A stretch of DNA of 64,000 bases from JABABV01 sp965222855 (GTDB taxonomy: Bacteria; Bacillota_I; Bacilli_A; Mycoplasmatales; JABABV01). Shown in pieces: positions 10,869 through 22,324 of the stretch. Position numbers and translations under genes: made by a program. Location of the stretch: the NCBI GenBank assembly GCA_965222855.1, contig CBDCUL010000014.1, positions 1 to 64,000 on the forward strand, given 5' to 3'. A model generated the notes under the pieces. It saw nothing but the letters and a program-made list of their open reading frames with translations. It had not been told where the DNA came from and searched no databases. Positions within the stretch are counted from its first letter, which is position 1, and every line of letters starts with the position of its first letter.

Positions 10869-11274
10869 CTTAATCTTAAACAGCGCTATTGGGGTGAGTC
10901 AGTGATTTGCAATTGCTGTAATGGTAATCGCAGTTATTTCCATTCCAACATTATGGTGATACGGAATGAGTCGCGCACTTTCAATTCGTAAAGCAGATGC
11001 GAAAACTCGAATTCATAAATTACCATTCAAATTTGAAAGTTTCTTAAAAATTATTGGCGGAATTGAAAACGTCATCGTTGCTAAAGCAGAAACAAGTAAG
11101 ATTAAAATTGAAATTAAAGAACTTGATAAAGTCGACTTAGATTTATTAAAATCTTTAAAATCTGTTAGCGGTACTTTTCAAATGAGTGATTCAATTACAA
11201 TCATTTTAGGACCATCGTCTAAAACGTTAGCGACACAATTAAATGATACATTATTAATTAGCAAAAAAAGTTAA
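10861..11274 (+). CDS. Membrane-anchored PTS EIIB-like protein lacking the phosphorylated Cys
   Basis: 137 residues: one N-terminal transmembrane helix (about 13-35), a linker, then a domain matching glucose-type EIIB (FLKIIGGIENVIVAKAETSKIKIEIK, DLLKSLKSVSGTFQMSDSITIILGPSSK in order). In active EIIB the segment after the first GG reads CxTRLR; here the Cys is absent (AKAETSKIKI), so phosphotransfer is not expected. The family occurs next to nadK in other Mollicutes (MG129-like). A regulatory or scaffolding role is possible but unproven. Confidence 0.8.
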
Positions 11275-11299
11275 CAAATTATTTGTTAACTTTTTTTAT
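11262..11299. terminator. Bidirectional terminator after the EIIB-like gene and the HAD phosphatase gene
   Basis: AAAAAAAGTTAACAAAT and ATTTGTTAACTTTTTTT form a long AT-rich stem between convergent genes. Confidence 0.8.
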
Positions 11300-11305
11300 A
11301 GCTAT

Positions 11306-12253
11306 TTATTGATTAATATTTTCAACTTCGATGCGACGATTTTCAATAAATTTTAAAGCGTAGCGACCTACACCTGAATTATTATTATCGTGCTTCGTAA
11401 TATATTTAGCAACCGCTTTAACTTGATCAACAGCGTTGCTCATCGCTACGCCGTGCTCAGCAATTGTAATCAATTCAATATCATTAAAATCGTTTCCAAA
11501 TGTTAAAGTATGGTTTAAAGGAATGTTGTAGTGAATTGCAATTTCTTTAAGAGCCGTTCCTTTGTCAACGCCAATTGATGACATATCGATGAAATAACTG
11601 CCATCTGATACTGGTCATAATCTAATGTAAAGCGCGTTAGTATATTTTGAAATTAATTCTTGGCGAATTCTAATCGCTGCTTTGTAATCAACTACTTGAA
11701 TAATTAAAATTAAAGGATCAATAATCAAATGTTTTAATAATTCGCCTTCATAAATACTAGTTAAATTTGTAAAGAAGAAAAATTTTTCAACCATTTCATC
11801 ACGCTTACGCATTACAACAGCACGATTATCTTCCATAACAATGTTGATAATTGCTTTATCATGATTATGTTCTTCTAAAATTTCTTTCACAATTTCGCGT
11901 GAAATTACGCGGACTAACGGTTCAAAAGCTAAATCGTTAGGATTATGAATATAACCACCATTGTAATTTGCGACCATCGCATCTTTAATACCCAATTGAT
12001 TATAAATCGGTAAAGTTCCACGTCATGGGCGGCCAGTAATGATAGCAATGTAATGTCCAGAATTAATTAATTCGTTTAAAACACGAACATCATATTTAGA
12101 AACAATTCCTTCATCATTTAATAAAGTCCCATCTAAATCAATCCCGACTAATCAAGGACTAGTAGTTTTTCTAATAAAAAGTTTTTTATCTTTTGTTTCT
12201 TGGATTGTGCCGTTAGCTTTTAAATATTCAATTTTATTTTGATTTTTATTCAT
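11306..12253 (-). CDS. Cof-type HAD-superfamily phosphatase
   Basis: About 315 residues. Motif I DLDGTLLND follows a 35-residue leader (about residues 38-46); motif II is the ITGRP segment; motif IV GNDFNDIELI lies near the C-terminus (about 254-263). The C2-type cap sits between. Such enzymes dephosphorylate sugar phosphates, PLP or flavin phosphates; the substrate cannot be deduced. ATG 12251-12253 has AGGAG upstream. Equivalent of MG125 in the conserved trpS neighbourhood. Confidence 0.9.
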
Positions 12254-12345
12254 AATTTCCAAAGTCTCCTTTTTAAATTACTAATTTTTTAGTAATTTTA
12301 GTAAATGTCATTAACCACATTATACAAAATTATAAAAAAATTTAT

Positions 12346-12375
12346 AAAAAAAAACTATATTTAATAGTTTTTTTA
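12346..12375 (-). terminator. Terminator of rpmB
   Basis: On the minus strand AAAAAACTAT-TAA-ATATAGTTTTTT forms a stem with a T-run just downstream of the rpmB stop. Confidence 0.6.
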
Positions 12376-12382
12376 AAATTAT

Positions 12383-12580
12383 TTAAACAATTTTACCTTG
12401 TTTTTTTAATGTTTTCATTGTTCTTGCGCTAACTTTTAATTTTTGTGGTCGTCCATTTTCGTCAAGCACTTTAACTTTTTGTAAATTTAAATTTCATTTA
12501 CGACGAGTCGCGTTTAATGCATGTGAACGGCGATTTCCACTTAAAGCGCCTTTTTTAGTAATGTCATCTTTTCTTGCCAT
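12383..12580 (-). CDS. rpmB: 50S ribosomal protein L28
   Basis: 65 residues, complete. MARKDDITKKGALSGNRRSH, the ALNATRRKWN core and the SARTMKTLKK tail match L28; the W is encoded by TGA, a clear proof of code 4. A GGGGGT site lies 7 bases upstream of ATG 12578-12580. Monocistronic, with its own terminator. The 255-base divergent region to its right holds only AT-rich promoter sequence. Confidence 0.96.
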
Positions 12581-12835
12581 TAGTAAAACCCCCTAATATT
12601 TGTAATATAACGTTTCTATATAATAACATAATATCTATCTTTTTCCAAAATTTTATCTGAAATGTTGTAAATTAATTACCTTTTCTTTTTTTTAGTTTAT
12701 AATAAACTTACTAATATAAATATTAATTAATTTAATTAAAATAAAAAAGTGTTTTATTTAAGTTTATTATTTTTTTAAAGTAAGATTTTATATTCGAATT
12801 TATATTTAAATTAAATCATAAAAGTAGTGATAAAA

Positions 12836-14464
12836 ATGAACATTTCAGACAGAAAACAAAAACTCAGATTTCTATTTACCGAAGCACCAATGTTTAAAAC
12901 AATTATGTATATTTCGATTCCCGCTGTTATAGGTATGGTTATCTTAGGATTTTACAACTTCACTGATCGATTATTAGCAGCCCATCTAGTAGCCGACCCA
13001 ACTTCAACTTTAAAAGCAATGGCACTAGCTAGTCCAGTATTTCTATTTATGAATGCTGTTGGCGCCTTATTTTCTTTAGGGGGAGCTACTCGGTTTGGGG
13101 TTGCCATCGGCGCCAACAAACCAGGACTTGCTCGTAAAATTGTTGGTAATACAATGGCCATTAGTTTCTTCGTCGGAATTGCAATGACTATTTTTATGTG
13201 ATATTTTCAAAGCACATTTACAAAATGACAAAGTACGCAAGTGCTTAGCGCTGAAACGATTGCAAAAGCAACCGCTTACAATCGCTACGTTATTATTGGT
13301 TTTGTCCCTTTATTATTCTCATGAATTTTTGCGGGATTCTTACGCCAAGAAGGACACTCAACTTCCGCTGCAGTTATTTCTTTCGCGCCAGCCTTTTTAA
13401 ACGTATTATTAGATTATTTATTTATGGGTCCTTTAAAAATGGGCTTAGAAGGAGCGGCAATTGCGACAACAATTGACCAAACTTTCCAAGCATTACTAGG
13501 ACTATCTTTAGTATTGTTCGTATTCAAAGATTCCTTATTGCGGATTTCATTCTATGATCTACGTTTTAATTTTAAAATTTTGTGATTAATTTTCGTTATC
13601 GGACTAACACCGTTCGCCCGTTATTTTGGTTTATCAATCAGTCGAACATTTACTAACAATTTTGTTAGTAAATTACATTTTGCTAACGGTGTGTCCGCCG
13701 GCCAATATTGAATTTATATTCTAGGCGGCGTCATGCCGATCGTTTATTTCTTGTTTCCACCAGCATTTGGGTTCGCTCAAGGGGGTAGAGCAGTAATTTC
13801 GTATAATTACGGCGCTAAGAATTATAAGCGGGTAATTGAAGCCTTTTACTACACTCTTGCTGCAATGGTTATTTATCTGTTGTTAGTTACAATATTATTA
13901 GAATCAATTCCGCGAGAATTATTAAAAATTTGAAAATTCCGCGAAAACGGAATTCAAATTTATAATAAATCAGCATTTCTAAATGCGCTCCGTCATATTG
14001 ATATTAATTTATTTAATAAATATCAACATATTGATAATAATCAAATTGTAACTTGAAATGGTGGGAGCATCTTAGCTCATTTACCAGGTACAGTTGAAAT
14101 TCATCCTTTAAAAGATGGTGCTTTAGGAACGCGTGTTGGGTGAATTACACTAGCAACAATCGGAGTTTATTATAGTGTGCTATCGCTATATCAAGGTTGT
14201 GGAATTAGTAAATGGGCATTTGCAATTAGTTTAATTCGTGTCGCAATCAATGTCCCAATTACTTATTTAGGAATCGTTATATCCGAAGCAATGAATCATA
14301 ATGTAATTTATTACTGAATCTTCCAAGGAACAGTCAGCAATATTATTGTTGCGATCGTTTCAGCATTCCTTGGTTATTATTTAGTTAAGCATTTTAATAA
14401 GAATTTCAAACTTTTAAAAGAAGCTAATCAAGAAGAAAAAACATTGGAAGCTATTAAAGAATAA
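12836..14464 (+). CDS. MATE family efflux transporter
   Basis: About 542 residues with 12 hydrophobic helices in two halves. Near the start PMFKTIMYISIPAVIGM and FYNFTDRLLAA match the MATE MatE-domain opening; the middle has FLNVLLDYLFMGPLKMGLEGAAIATTI, a hallmark of the family. A hydrophilic insertion of ~70 residues between helices (about 360-430) makes it longer than usual. These proteins export organic cations or lipophilic compounds by ion antiport. ATG 12836 is used; a GTG 9 bases upstream in frame is possible. Confidence 0.88.
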
Positions 14465-14476
14465 ACTGGGATTAAT

Positions 14477-14505
14477 TTGGTTTTTAACTACTAATATGCT
14501 ATAAT
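14477..14505 (+). promoter_or_regulatory. Promoter of fakA
   Basis: TTGGTT (14477-14482), a 17-base spacer, and TATAAT (14500-14505) preceded by TGC give a -35 plus extended -10 promoter 108 bases before the fakA ATG. Confidence 0.65.
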
Positions 14506-14612
14506 TAACAAAACTATTTTAGTATTATTAAAATATTATAATAAGAATATACTTATATGTATGTCACAAATAAACTAATAATAATTCAAACCAAATTTCC
14601 AAGGAGAGCTTT

Positions 14613-16337
14613 ATGAATTCAAAATTAATCAATGTCGATATGTTGCATAAAATGTTAATTTCCGGTGCTAATAATTTAATTAATAACAAAGAAGAAATTA
14701 ATTCTTTAAACGTATTTCCAGTCCCGGATGGTGATACTGGTTCAAATATGTCAATGACAGCGACATCAGGAATTACTGAAATTAATACTAATGGATTTAA
14801 AACTCCTTATGATTTAATGGCTCGCTTTGCTCGTGGTTTATTATTAGGAGCACGTGGTAATTCAGGAGTAATTTTTTCACAAATTTTTAAAGGTTTTTCA
14901 AATGGAATTCCACAAAATAAATCCGAAATCAACGTTATTGATTTCAATGCATGTTTATTACAAGCTAAAATTACTGCTTATGCTGCTGTTATGAAACCAG
15001 TTGAAGGAACGATTTTAACAGTTATTCGTGAAGTTGGCGAATCATTAATCGATAAAATTAATATTGATATGAGTTTTGATAAATATTTTGAATTACTAAT
15101 TAAAGCTGCAACGAAATCAGTGAAGAACACACCTAATCTTTTACCTGTATTAAAAGATGTTGGTGTTGTTGACTCTGGTGGACAAGGCTTATTATTATTT
15201 TTTATCGGAATGCAAAAATCTTTTTTAAACAAACCGATTAAAAATAATAGTTCAATTATTACGAAGATCAAACAAAAAAGTAAACAAGCTGCTGCAGCTG
15301 AATTAAAAACGAAAACTTTAAGCGGTAACTTTGGTTATTGTACTGAATTTATTGTAATGATGGATGATTTGAAAAAACTTCATTTATTCAATAAAAGTCG
15401 CTACATTAAAGAATTAGAAAAACAAGGTAGCTCAATCGTTGTTGTTAATGATGATAATATTGTTAAAACTCATATTCATACTAAAAAACCAGGACAAGTT
15501 TTAAATATTGCTCAAAAAATGGGTTATTTTCAAAAAATAAAAATTGATAATATGACATTGCAAGTTTCTGAAAATCATGTTCATAATTCTGAAACTTTAT
15601 CAATTGAAAATGATATTACAGTTGAAACAGCATCAGAAGCACATCCAGATGCATTACAATTTCAAAAGCGCAATTTTGAACTTGATACTGCTTTAATTGC
15701 AGTTGCTAACGGTCAAGGAATTATTGAAGAGTTCTACAACACTAATGTTAATTATGTTGTTAGTGGCGGTCAAACAATGAATCCTTCAGCCAAAGATTTC
15801 ATTAATGCGATTGCTAAAGTTAATGCCAAAACAGTTTATATTTTACCTAATAATAGTAATATTATTTTAGCAGCTGAGCAAGCTGCTGCTGTTGAAAAAC
15901 GTTCTAAAGTAGTTGTTATTCCAACAAAAACAATTATGCAAGGAATTTTATCAGCAATGTATTTTAATAATAAGGAAAAATTAAAAGTTAATCGTAAAAA
16001 TATGCGCCAAGCAATGAAAACAGTTACTAGTGCTGCAATCACAGTCGCAATTAAAAATACAACTTACAAACGATTTCACATTAAAAAAGGGCAATTTTTA
16101 GGAATTATCGAAAGAGATATTTCAGTTGTTCGCAACGATCTTTTAGATACTGCTAAACGTTTATTGAAAAAAATAATTACTAAAGACTCTGAAATTGTGA
16201 CTTTATTTTATGGTCAAGACACAACTGAAGCAGTTGCTAATGAAATCAAAACATTTGTCGAAACTACTTATGATATTGAAGTAGAAGTAAAACAAGGAGC
16301 ACAACCAATTTACCATTTAATTTTGGGAGTTGAATAA
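14613..16337 (+). CDS. fakA: Fatty acid kinase subunit A (DAK2 domain / DegV-like fusion)
   Basis: 574 residues. The N-terminal DhaL/DAK2 kinase domain shows NVFPVPDGDTGSNMSMT (about residues 33-49) and ARGNSGVIFSQIFKG, binding ATP-Mg. The C-terminal half matches the FakA extension. With FakB it phosphorylates exogenous fatty acids, feeding PlsX/PlsY phospholipid synthesis. plsX follows directly, which supports this role in an organism that scavenges fatty acids. AAGGAGAG lies 7 bases before the ATG. Confidence 0.92.
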   Translation: MNSKLINVDMLHKMLISGANNLINNKEEINSLNVFPVPDGDTGSNMSMTATSGITEINTNGFKTPYDLMARFARGLLLGARGNSGVIFSQIFKGFSNGIPQNKSEINVIDFNACLLQAKITAYAAVMKPVEGTILTVIREVGESLIDKINIDMSFDKYFELLIKAATKSVKNTPNLLPVLKDVGVVDSGGQGLLLFFIGMQKSFLNKPIKNNSSIITKIKQKSKQAAAAELKTKTLSGNFGYCTEFIVMMDDLKKLHLFNKSRYIKELEKQGSSIVVVNDDNIVKTHIHTKKPGQVLNIAQKMGYFQKIKIDNMTLQVSENHVHNSETLSIENDITVETASEAHPDALQFQKRNFELDTALIAVANGQGIIEEFYNTNVNYVVSGGQTMNPSAKDFINAIAKVNAKTVYILPNNSNIILAAEQAAAVEKRSKVVVIPTKTIMQGILSAMYFNNKEKLKVNRKNMRQAMKTVTSAAITVAIKNTTYKRFHIKKGQFLGIIERDISVVRNDLLDTAKRLLKKIITKDSEIVTLFYGQDTTEAVANEIKTFVETTYDIEVEVKQGAQPIYHLILGVE

Positions 16338-16349
16338 TTAGATAATTCT

Positions 16350-16399
16350 AAAAAATAAAATTAAACTTCGATTGAAATAGCAGTTTAATTTTATTTTTT
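16350..16399 (+). terminator. Terminator after fakA
   Basis: AAAATAAAATTAAACT and AGTTTAATTTTATTTT form a 16-bp stem around a 14-base loop, followed by T's. Confidence 0.75.
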
Positions 16400-16452
16400 A
16401 AATATTTTGAAAAAAAATAATGTAAAATTAATGCAGAGGTGTTTAAATTATT

Positions 16453-17460
16453 ATGAAGAAAAATATTACAAAGAAAAGAAAAATTGCCCTAGATGTTATG
16501 GGTGGCGATAACGCACCCGAATCATCACTAACAGCTGTCAAACAATTTTTAAGTGAATATCCAGAATACGAAATAATATTAGTGGGACCAAAAAAAATCT
16601 TAGATCCTTTTTTAGCAGCTAACAAAACACTAAATGTTAGTGCTTGTTATGCAGAAACTGGATTAGCAATGGATGCTTCGAATTTAGCGGCATGTCGTGA
16701 TCGCGAATCATCAATGTATAAAACTTTAGAACTAGTTAAAGACCAAAAAGCTGATTTAGCACTAAGTGCTGGACCAACTGGAACTCTAGTAACGACTAGT
16801 TATTATGTTTTACGTCATTTGCCCAAAATGAAAAAACCAGCCTTATTAGCAACAATTTTAAATTCTGAAAATAAACCAGTTATTATGCTTGATGTTGGTG
16901 CTAATATAACTTACACTGCTGATGAATTAAACCAATTAGCTAATTGTGGGTCTTTATATTATCGTCAAATGTATAATGTAGCTGCACCTAAAGTCGGTCT
17001 AATTAATAATGGGACTGAAAAAAGTAAAGGCACACCATTATATATTGAAGCTCATCAAAAATTAGTTGCTAATAAAAAGATTAATTTTTATGGAAATATC
17101 GAAGCATTTGATATTTTAAATGACAATGTCCAAGTTGCGATTGGTGATGGTTTTTCAATGAACATCGCCCTTAAATCAATGGAAGCTGGTGGCGAAATGG
17201 CATTTAAAATATTGAAGAAAAAATTAACTAGTACATCACTAACAAAACTAAAGGCCCTATTAATTAGAAAAAAAATGCGTGAATTACATAAAGACTTTGA
17301 TCCAAAACGTTTTAATGGAGCAATCATTATGGGTATTAATGGTTTAGTTTTTAAAGCACATGGTTCAAGTGACACATTCGCAATGTATAGTGCTTTAGTA
17401 AATGTTAAACAAGCACTATTTACTAATTTGTTTGATACTTTGAAAGAAGGATTTTCCTAA
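16453..17460 (+). CDS. plsX: Phosphate acyltransferase PlsX
   Basis: Makes acyl-phosphate from acyl-ACP (or reverses it) for PlsY. 335 residues; IALDVMGGDNAPE at residues 11-23, SAGPTGTLV, MLDVGANI and the KGTPLYIEAHQ segment are typical. GAGGTG lies 13 bases before the ATG. Its TAA shares one base with the ATG of rnc (TAATG), so translation is coupled. Confidence 0.96.
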   Translation: MKKNITKKRKIALDVMGGDNAPESSLTAVKQFLSEYPEYEIILVGPKKILDPFLAANKTLNVSACYAETGLAMDASNLAACRDRESSMYKTLELVKDQKADLALSAGPTGTLVTTSYYVLRHLPKMKKPALLATILNSENKPVIMLDVGANITYTADELNQLANCGSLYYRQMYNVAAPKVGLINNGTEKSKGTPLYIEAHQKLVANKKINFYGNIEAFDILNDNVQVAIGDGFSMNIALKSMEAGGEMAFKILKKKLTSTSLTKLKALLIRKKMRELHKDFDPKRFNGAIIMGINGLVFKAHGSSDTFAMYSALVNVKQALFTNLFDTLKEGFS

Positions 17461-18188
17461 TGAATAAAAAGCCAAAACAACCAAAAATATTAAAAAAAGC
17501 TAAAACCCAACCTGAGATTACGGAATTATTAAAATTATTAAGAATCAATTATCGTAATTTAGATTTATATAAAGAAGCACTAACACATTCTTCGTTTGTT
17601 AATGAATATAAAATTGGTCGCGATTATCAACGTTTAGAATTTTTAGGTGATGCAATTATTGAAATGTGTACTTCGGTTTTTGTTTTTAAATATTTTAACG
17701 ATTTTAATGAAGGACAAATGAGTTTAATTAGAACGAAAAACGTTAATAAAACAGCGCTCTCAAAATTAAGTCAAAATTTAGATATTGGTAAATATATTTT
17801 ATTAGGTAAAGGTGCTTTAATTGAAGATAAAATCAATCAATCTTCATCATTATTAGAAGATGTTTTCGAAGCTTTAGTAGCTGCGATTTTTTTAGATTTA
17901 GGAATGCAAAGCGTTAATCGCTTTCTTGATTTTACTTTATATCAAGCAATTCGTGAAACTGAATTAGGCGACTTAAAACATAGTAAAACAAAATTACAAG
18001 AATTAGTTCAAAGTGAAAAAAATTCAGAAATCTATTATCAAGATTTACCAACTTCGACAGGTAGTTTCCATTCAAAAGTTTTTATCAATGGAATTGAATA
18101 TGGACAAGGATATGGTAAAACTAAAAAAATGGCTGAAGAAGCCGCTGCAACAGCAGCACTTTCAAAATTAGCAACAACAATCTTTTAA
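17460..18188 (+). CDS. rnc: Ribonuclease III
   Basis: Cleaves double-stranded RNA in rRNA and mRNA processing. 242 residues. Catalytic signature RLEFLGDAI at 58-66; second acidic cluster LLEDVFEALVAAIFLD about residues 131-146; C-terminal dsRNA-binding domain about 170-240 ending KKMAEEAAATAALSKL. In the plsX-rnc-smc-ftsY operon. Confidence 0.97.
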   Translation: MNKKPKQPKILKKAKTQPEITELLKLLRINYRNLDLYKEALTHSSFVNEYKIGRDYQRLEFLGDAIIEMCTSVFVFKYFNDFNEGQMSLIRTKNVNKTALSKLSQNLDIGKYILLGKGALIEDKINQSSSLLEDVFEALVAAIFLDLGMQSVNRFLDFTLYQAIRETELGDLKHSKTKLQELVQSEKNSEIYYQDLPTSTGSFHSKVFINGIEYGQGYGKTKKMAEEAAATAALSKLATTIF

Positions 18189-18245
18189 AAGATAATATAA
18201 TTAATATATAAGATAATGAATTTTTAAATAAGAGGTATTAAAATA

Positions 18246-21221
18246 ATGAACTTTTTAAAAACGATTAAAGCTCATGGATTTAAATCTTTTGCCAATCCAA
18301 TTACGATCAATTTTGATCATAATTTAATTGGCGTGGTCGGACCTAATGGTAGTGGGAAATCAAATATTAACGACGCCATTCGTTGAGTGATGGGTGAACA
18401 ATCAGCCAAGCAACTCCGTGGAAATAGTATGGAAGATGTTATTTTTAATGGGAGTGCGCTTAAAAAAGCAATGAATATGGCAGAAGTAACATTAACTTTT
18501 TCCAATCATAATAAAATTTTTTCCCTAAATTATAATGAAATTTCAATTACACGACGATTATATCGTAATGATCGTGGTGGTGAATATTTAATTAATGGAG
18601 TTCGTGCCCGTTTGAAAGATGTTCAAAAATTAGCAATGGAAGCTGGAATTTCCAAGTCATCTTTAAGCATTATTTCACAAGGCACAGTTTCAAAATTAGC
18701 TGAAGCTAAACCAGAAGAATTCCGTGATTTTTTAGACGAAGCAGCTGGAGTTAGTAAATATAAAAAACATAAAGTTGAATCTTTACGAAAACTAGCAAGA
18801 ACTAATGATAATTTAGAAAAAATAAATATCATTATTACCGAGTTAGAAACACAAATTAAGCCACTAGCTAAACAAGCGAGCAAAGCTAGTGAATATTTAA
18901 AACATAAAAAAGATCTTGAAAAAATTGAGATCGCTTTTTTAGCACAAGAAATTAATGAAGCTAATCTTAGCTTTAAAAAAAACTCAACTGAAATAAAAAC
19001 GCTAAACACAAATAAAATAAACTTAGATGCATTGACATCAAATTTTGAAATTCAAATTAATGCTGCAACACAATCAAAGTTTAAAATTGAAAAAACAATT
19101 GCTGATTTACAAAATAAACTAAATGATAATAATGAAAATTTAAAAAATTTAGAAATTGAACTAGCGCGTCAAGAAGAAGCGCAAAAATATGCAATTAAAA
19201 ATAACCAACAATTAAATGTTGATCAAAAAATCATTAAAGAATTAGAACATAACATTAAGTTAGCTAAAAAAAATATTGATAGTGTTGAAGAACGAATTCA
19301 GTTAATTGAAAAAAAATTAAGTGATTTAAATAGTGAAATAGAAATTAGTAATAGTGACCAAGATAATTTAACTGAAAAAGTTAATAATTTTAATCGTGAT
19401 TTAAATATTTTAGAAACTAAAAAACATTTAGCACAAGATCAATTGGCACAAGAAAGTTTTTTATTTCCTGGAGTAAAAATTATTTTAAAACACAAAGCAT
19501 CTTTTGATGGTGTTTTTGATATTTTAAATAACTTAATTAGTTATGAAAATCAATATTCATTAGTAATCCAAAATTGTTTATCACATAATTTACAAAATAT
19601 CATTACTAAAAACAGTCAATCTGCTAAAAATGTTGTCGCTTTTTTAAAACGTAATCGTGCTGGTAAAGCAACTTTCATTCCGTTAAATGATATTAAGATT
19701 CGTCATTTACCAGACCAAGCAATGATCATTGCAAACAACACACCTGGCTTCATCAACACTGTTAATAACATTGTTAAAATTGCGTCTAAATTTCAAAAAG
19801 CGATCGATTTTTTAACTAATCGAATTTTTGTAATTGACAATTTAACTAATGCAATTGAGTTAAATAAACGTTTAAATTCACAATATCGAATTGTGACTTT
19901 AGAAGGTGACATGATTTTCCCTGGTGGAACTATTAGTGGTGGTTTTAACAAATTAAAAGCAAATAATCAACAAGCAATAAAACATAACATTACTAATTTA
20001 GAATTAGAAATTAGTAATGTTAAAACTAATTCAGCGTCGGAAAACAAAGCATTAACTAACTTGAAACAAGTTAATTTAAAATTAAAAGAAAACTATCAAG
20101 AAAAGTATTTTGTTTTAGCCCAATTACGAGAAAATCATAAACTATCATCAATTAATTTTGAAAAATTAATTACTCAATATGAAACATCATCAAATAATAA
20201 AGCGAATGATTTAGTTTATATTAAAGATGATAAAAGTCAAAAATTAAGCTTTTTACATAAAGTTCAAGATCAGATCGTTTCTGATATTAAAGGCCAACGT
20301 AATGAAGGTTTAAAAACTGCCAAATTGATTCAAGATTTTGAATTAAAATTAGTTAGTAGCAATCATAAAACTAAAAAAATAATGGAAAATATTAGTGTTT
20401 TTAAGATTGCTAATAATAAATCTAGTCTAATCATCAACAATAACGTACAGCGTCTAAACGATCATTATAAATTAACTTTCGAATATGCGTTTGCTAATTA
20501 TAAATTAATTACTTCTTTAGAAGAAGCACGTAAAAATGTTAGTATTTTAATTGAAGCTATTAATAAAATTGGTAATGTTAATATTGATGCTATTACAGAA
20601 TATGCCGAAGTAAAATCACGCCATGATCATTTATCTAAAAACGCCGATGAAATTAACAAAGCTAAAAAAGAAATCGAAACAGCTATTAAAAATATGGATA
20701 CAGAAATGCTGAAACGGTTTTCACAATTAATGATTGATGTACGCGTTAATTTTCAAAAAGTTTTTAAAATTATGTTTGGTGGCGGAGTTGCTGATTTGAA
20801 ATACAGTGACCCCAATGATCCTTTAAATAGTGGAATTGAAATTATTGTGCAACCACCTGGAAAATCAATTAAAACTTTAACTTTATTTTCCGGTGGAGAA
20901 AAATCGTTAATCGTTATTTCGTTATTGTTTGCGATTTTAGAAACACGGCATTTACCACTAGTTATTTTAGATGAAGCCGAAGCGCCATTAGATGAAGCAA
21001 ATGTAGCGCGTTATGGAAAATATTTACAAAACTTTTCAGAACATACACAATTTATTGTAGTAACTCATCGTCCTGGAACGATGGAATATTTAAACGTTTT
21101 ATACGGAGCCACGATGCCATCTGCTGGAATTACAAAAATGGTCAGCGTTAAATTAAAAGATGCGTTAGAACTGGCTGAAACTAAAAAAATGCGTCAAACA
21201 AAAACAGAATTAAATAATTAA
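18246..21221 (+). CDS. smc: Chromosome segregation protein SMC
   Basis: Condensin ATPase. About 991 residues, shorter than the usual ~1,180. Walker A GPNGSGKSN at 32-40; coiled coil; hinge about 420-575 including the GGTISGG segment; second coiled coil; ABC signature LFSGGEKSL about 880 and Walker B VILDEAEAPLD about 906. The shortened length comes from shorter coiled-coil arms. AAGAGGT precedes ATG 18246 by 9 bases. W codon TGA in AIRWVMGEQ. Confidence 0.96.
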
Positions 21222-21244
21222 ATTAAAAAGGAAATGAATATAAT

Positions 21245-22288
21245 ATGGGTCTTTTTAAAATCGTAAAAAATCGTTTTAATCGTAATAAAAGCACTCCTTT
21301 AAAAAGTAAAGAAGTTGTTAAAACCGAAAAACAAGCAATTAAAAAAATGCGTAAATCACAAAAAACAAACAAATATATTGCTGGTATGTCAAAATCAAGT
21401 AATAGTTTTGGGCGTTCTTTAAAATTACTTTATAACAAACATCAAATTGATGAAACATTTTTTGAAAACTTAGAAGAAATGTTAATCATGAATGACATTT
21501 CAATGAACATTGTTATGGAAATTAGTGACGCTGTGCGCCAAGAAATAGCACTTAATAAAGTTAATAGTTCTGAACAAATAAATGAAATTATCATTGATAA
21601 AATGTTCCTTAGTTATGCTAATCAAAGTCATTCTAGCACTGCATTAAACATCAATCCTAGTGGATTATCAATTATTTTAATGGTTGGCGTTAACGGTGTT
21701 GGTAAAACAACGACAATTGCCAAATTAGCACACATGTTTATTAAACAAAATAAAAAAGTTACTGTAGTCGCCGCTGATACTTTTCGAGCGGGCGCTGTCC
21801 AACAATTAAACGTTTGAGCAAATCGCTTAAACATAACATGTATTAATCCTCAAAAAGAACAGCAAGATCCCCCATCGGTTATTTATGATGGGATCATTGC
21901 TGCTCAAAATAATCAAAGTGACATTTTGATTTGTGACACAGCCGGGCGATTACAAAACAAAGTTAATTTAATGAATGAATTAAATAAGATCCGTCGAATC
22001 ATTGACAAAAAAGCACCAAATGCTAGTGTCGAAACTTTATTAGTTTTAGATGCAACTACTGGTCAAAACGGAATTAACCAAGCTAGTGTCTTTAAAGAAG
22101 TCGCTAACGTTAGTGGGATCGTTTTGACTAAAATGGATGGGAGCTCCAAAGGGGGCATCATTTTAACTATCAAAGACCGTTTAGACATCGATGTAAAATT
22201 TCTTGGTTTAGGAGAACAACTTGATGATTTAGCCGAATTTGATCTGTTTGAATTCGTCAATGCATTAACTACAACTTTATCTGCTTAG
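21245..22288 (+). CDS. ftsY: Signal recognition particle receptor FtsY
   Basis: GTPase that docks SRP-ribosome complexes at the membrane. About 347 residues: a basic N-terminal segment (1-45), helical N domain, G1 GVNGVGKTTT about 147-156, DTFRAGAVQQL, DTAGRLQNK about 230, TKMDGSSKGG about 294. The acidic A domain of other FtsY proteins is missing and replaced by a Lys-rich tail, common in Mollicutes. AAGGAA upstream of the ATG. Confidence 0.96.
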
Positions 22289-22324
22289 CGAAATATATTA
22301 AAATAATATTAGGAGCTGATAATT

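Noticed and set aside
18623..19009. Minus-strand frame of 128 codons inside smc
   Set aside because: smc coding with Walker A upstream is certain; the shadow has no family features.
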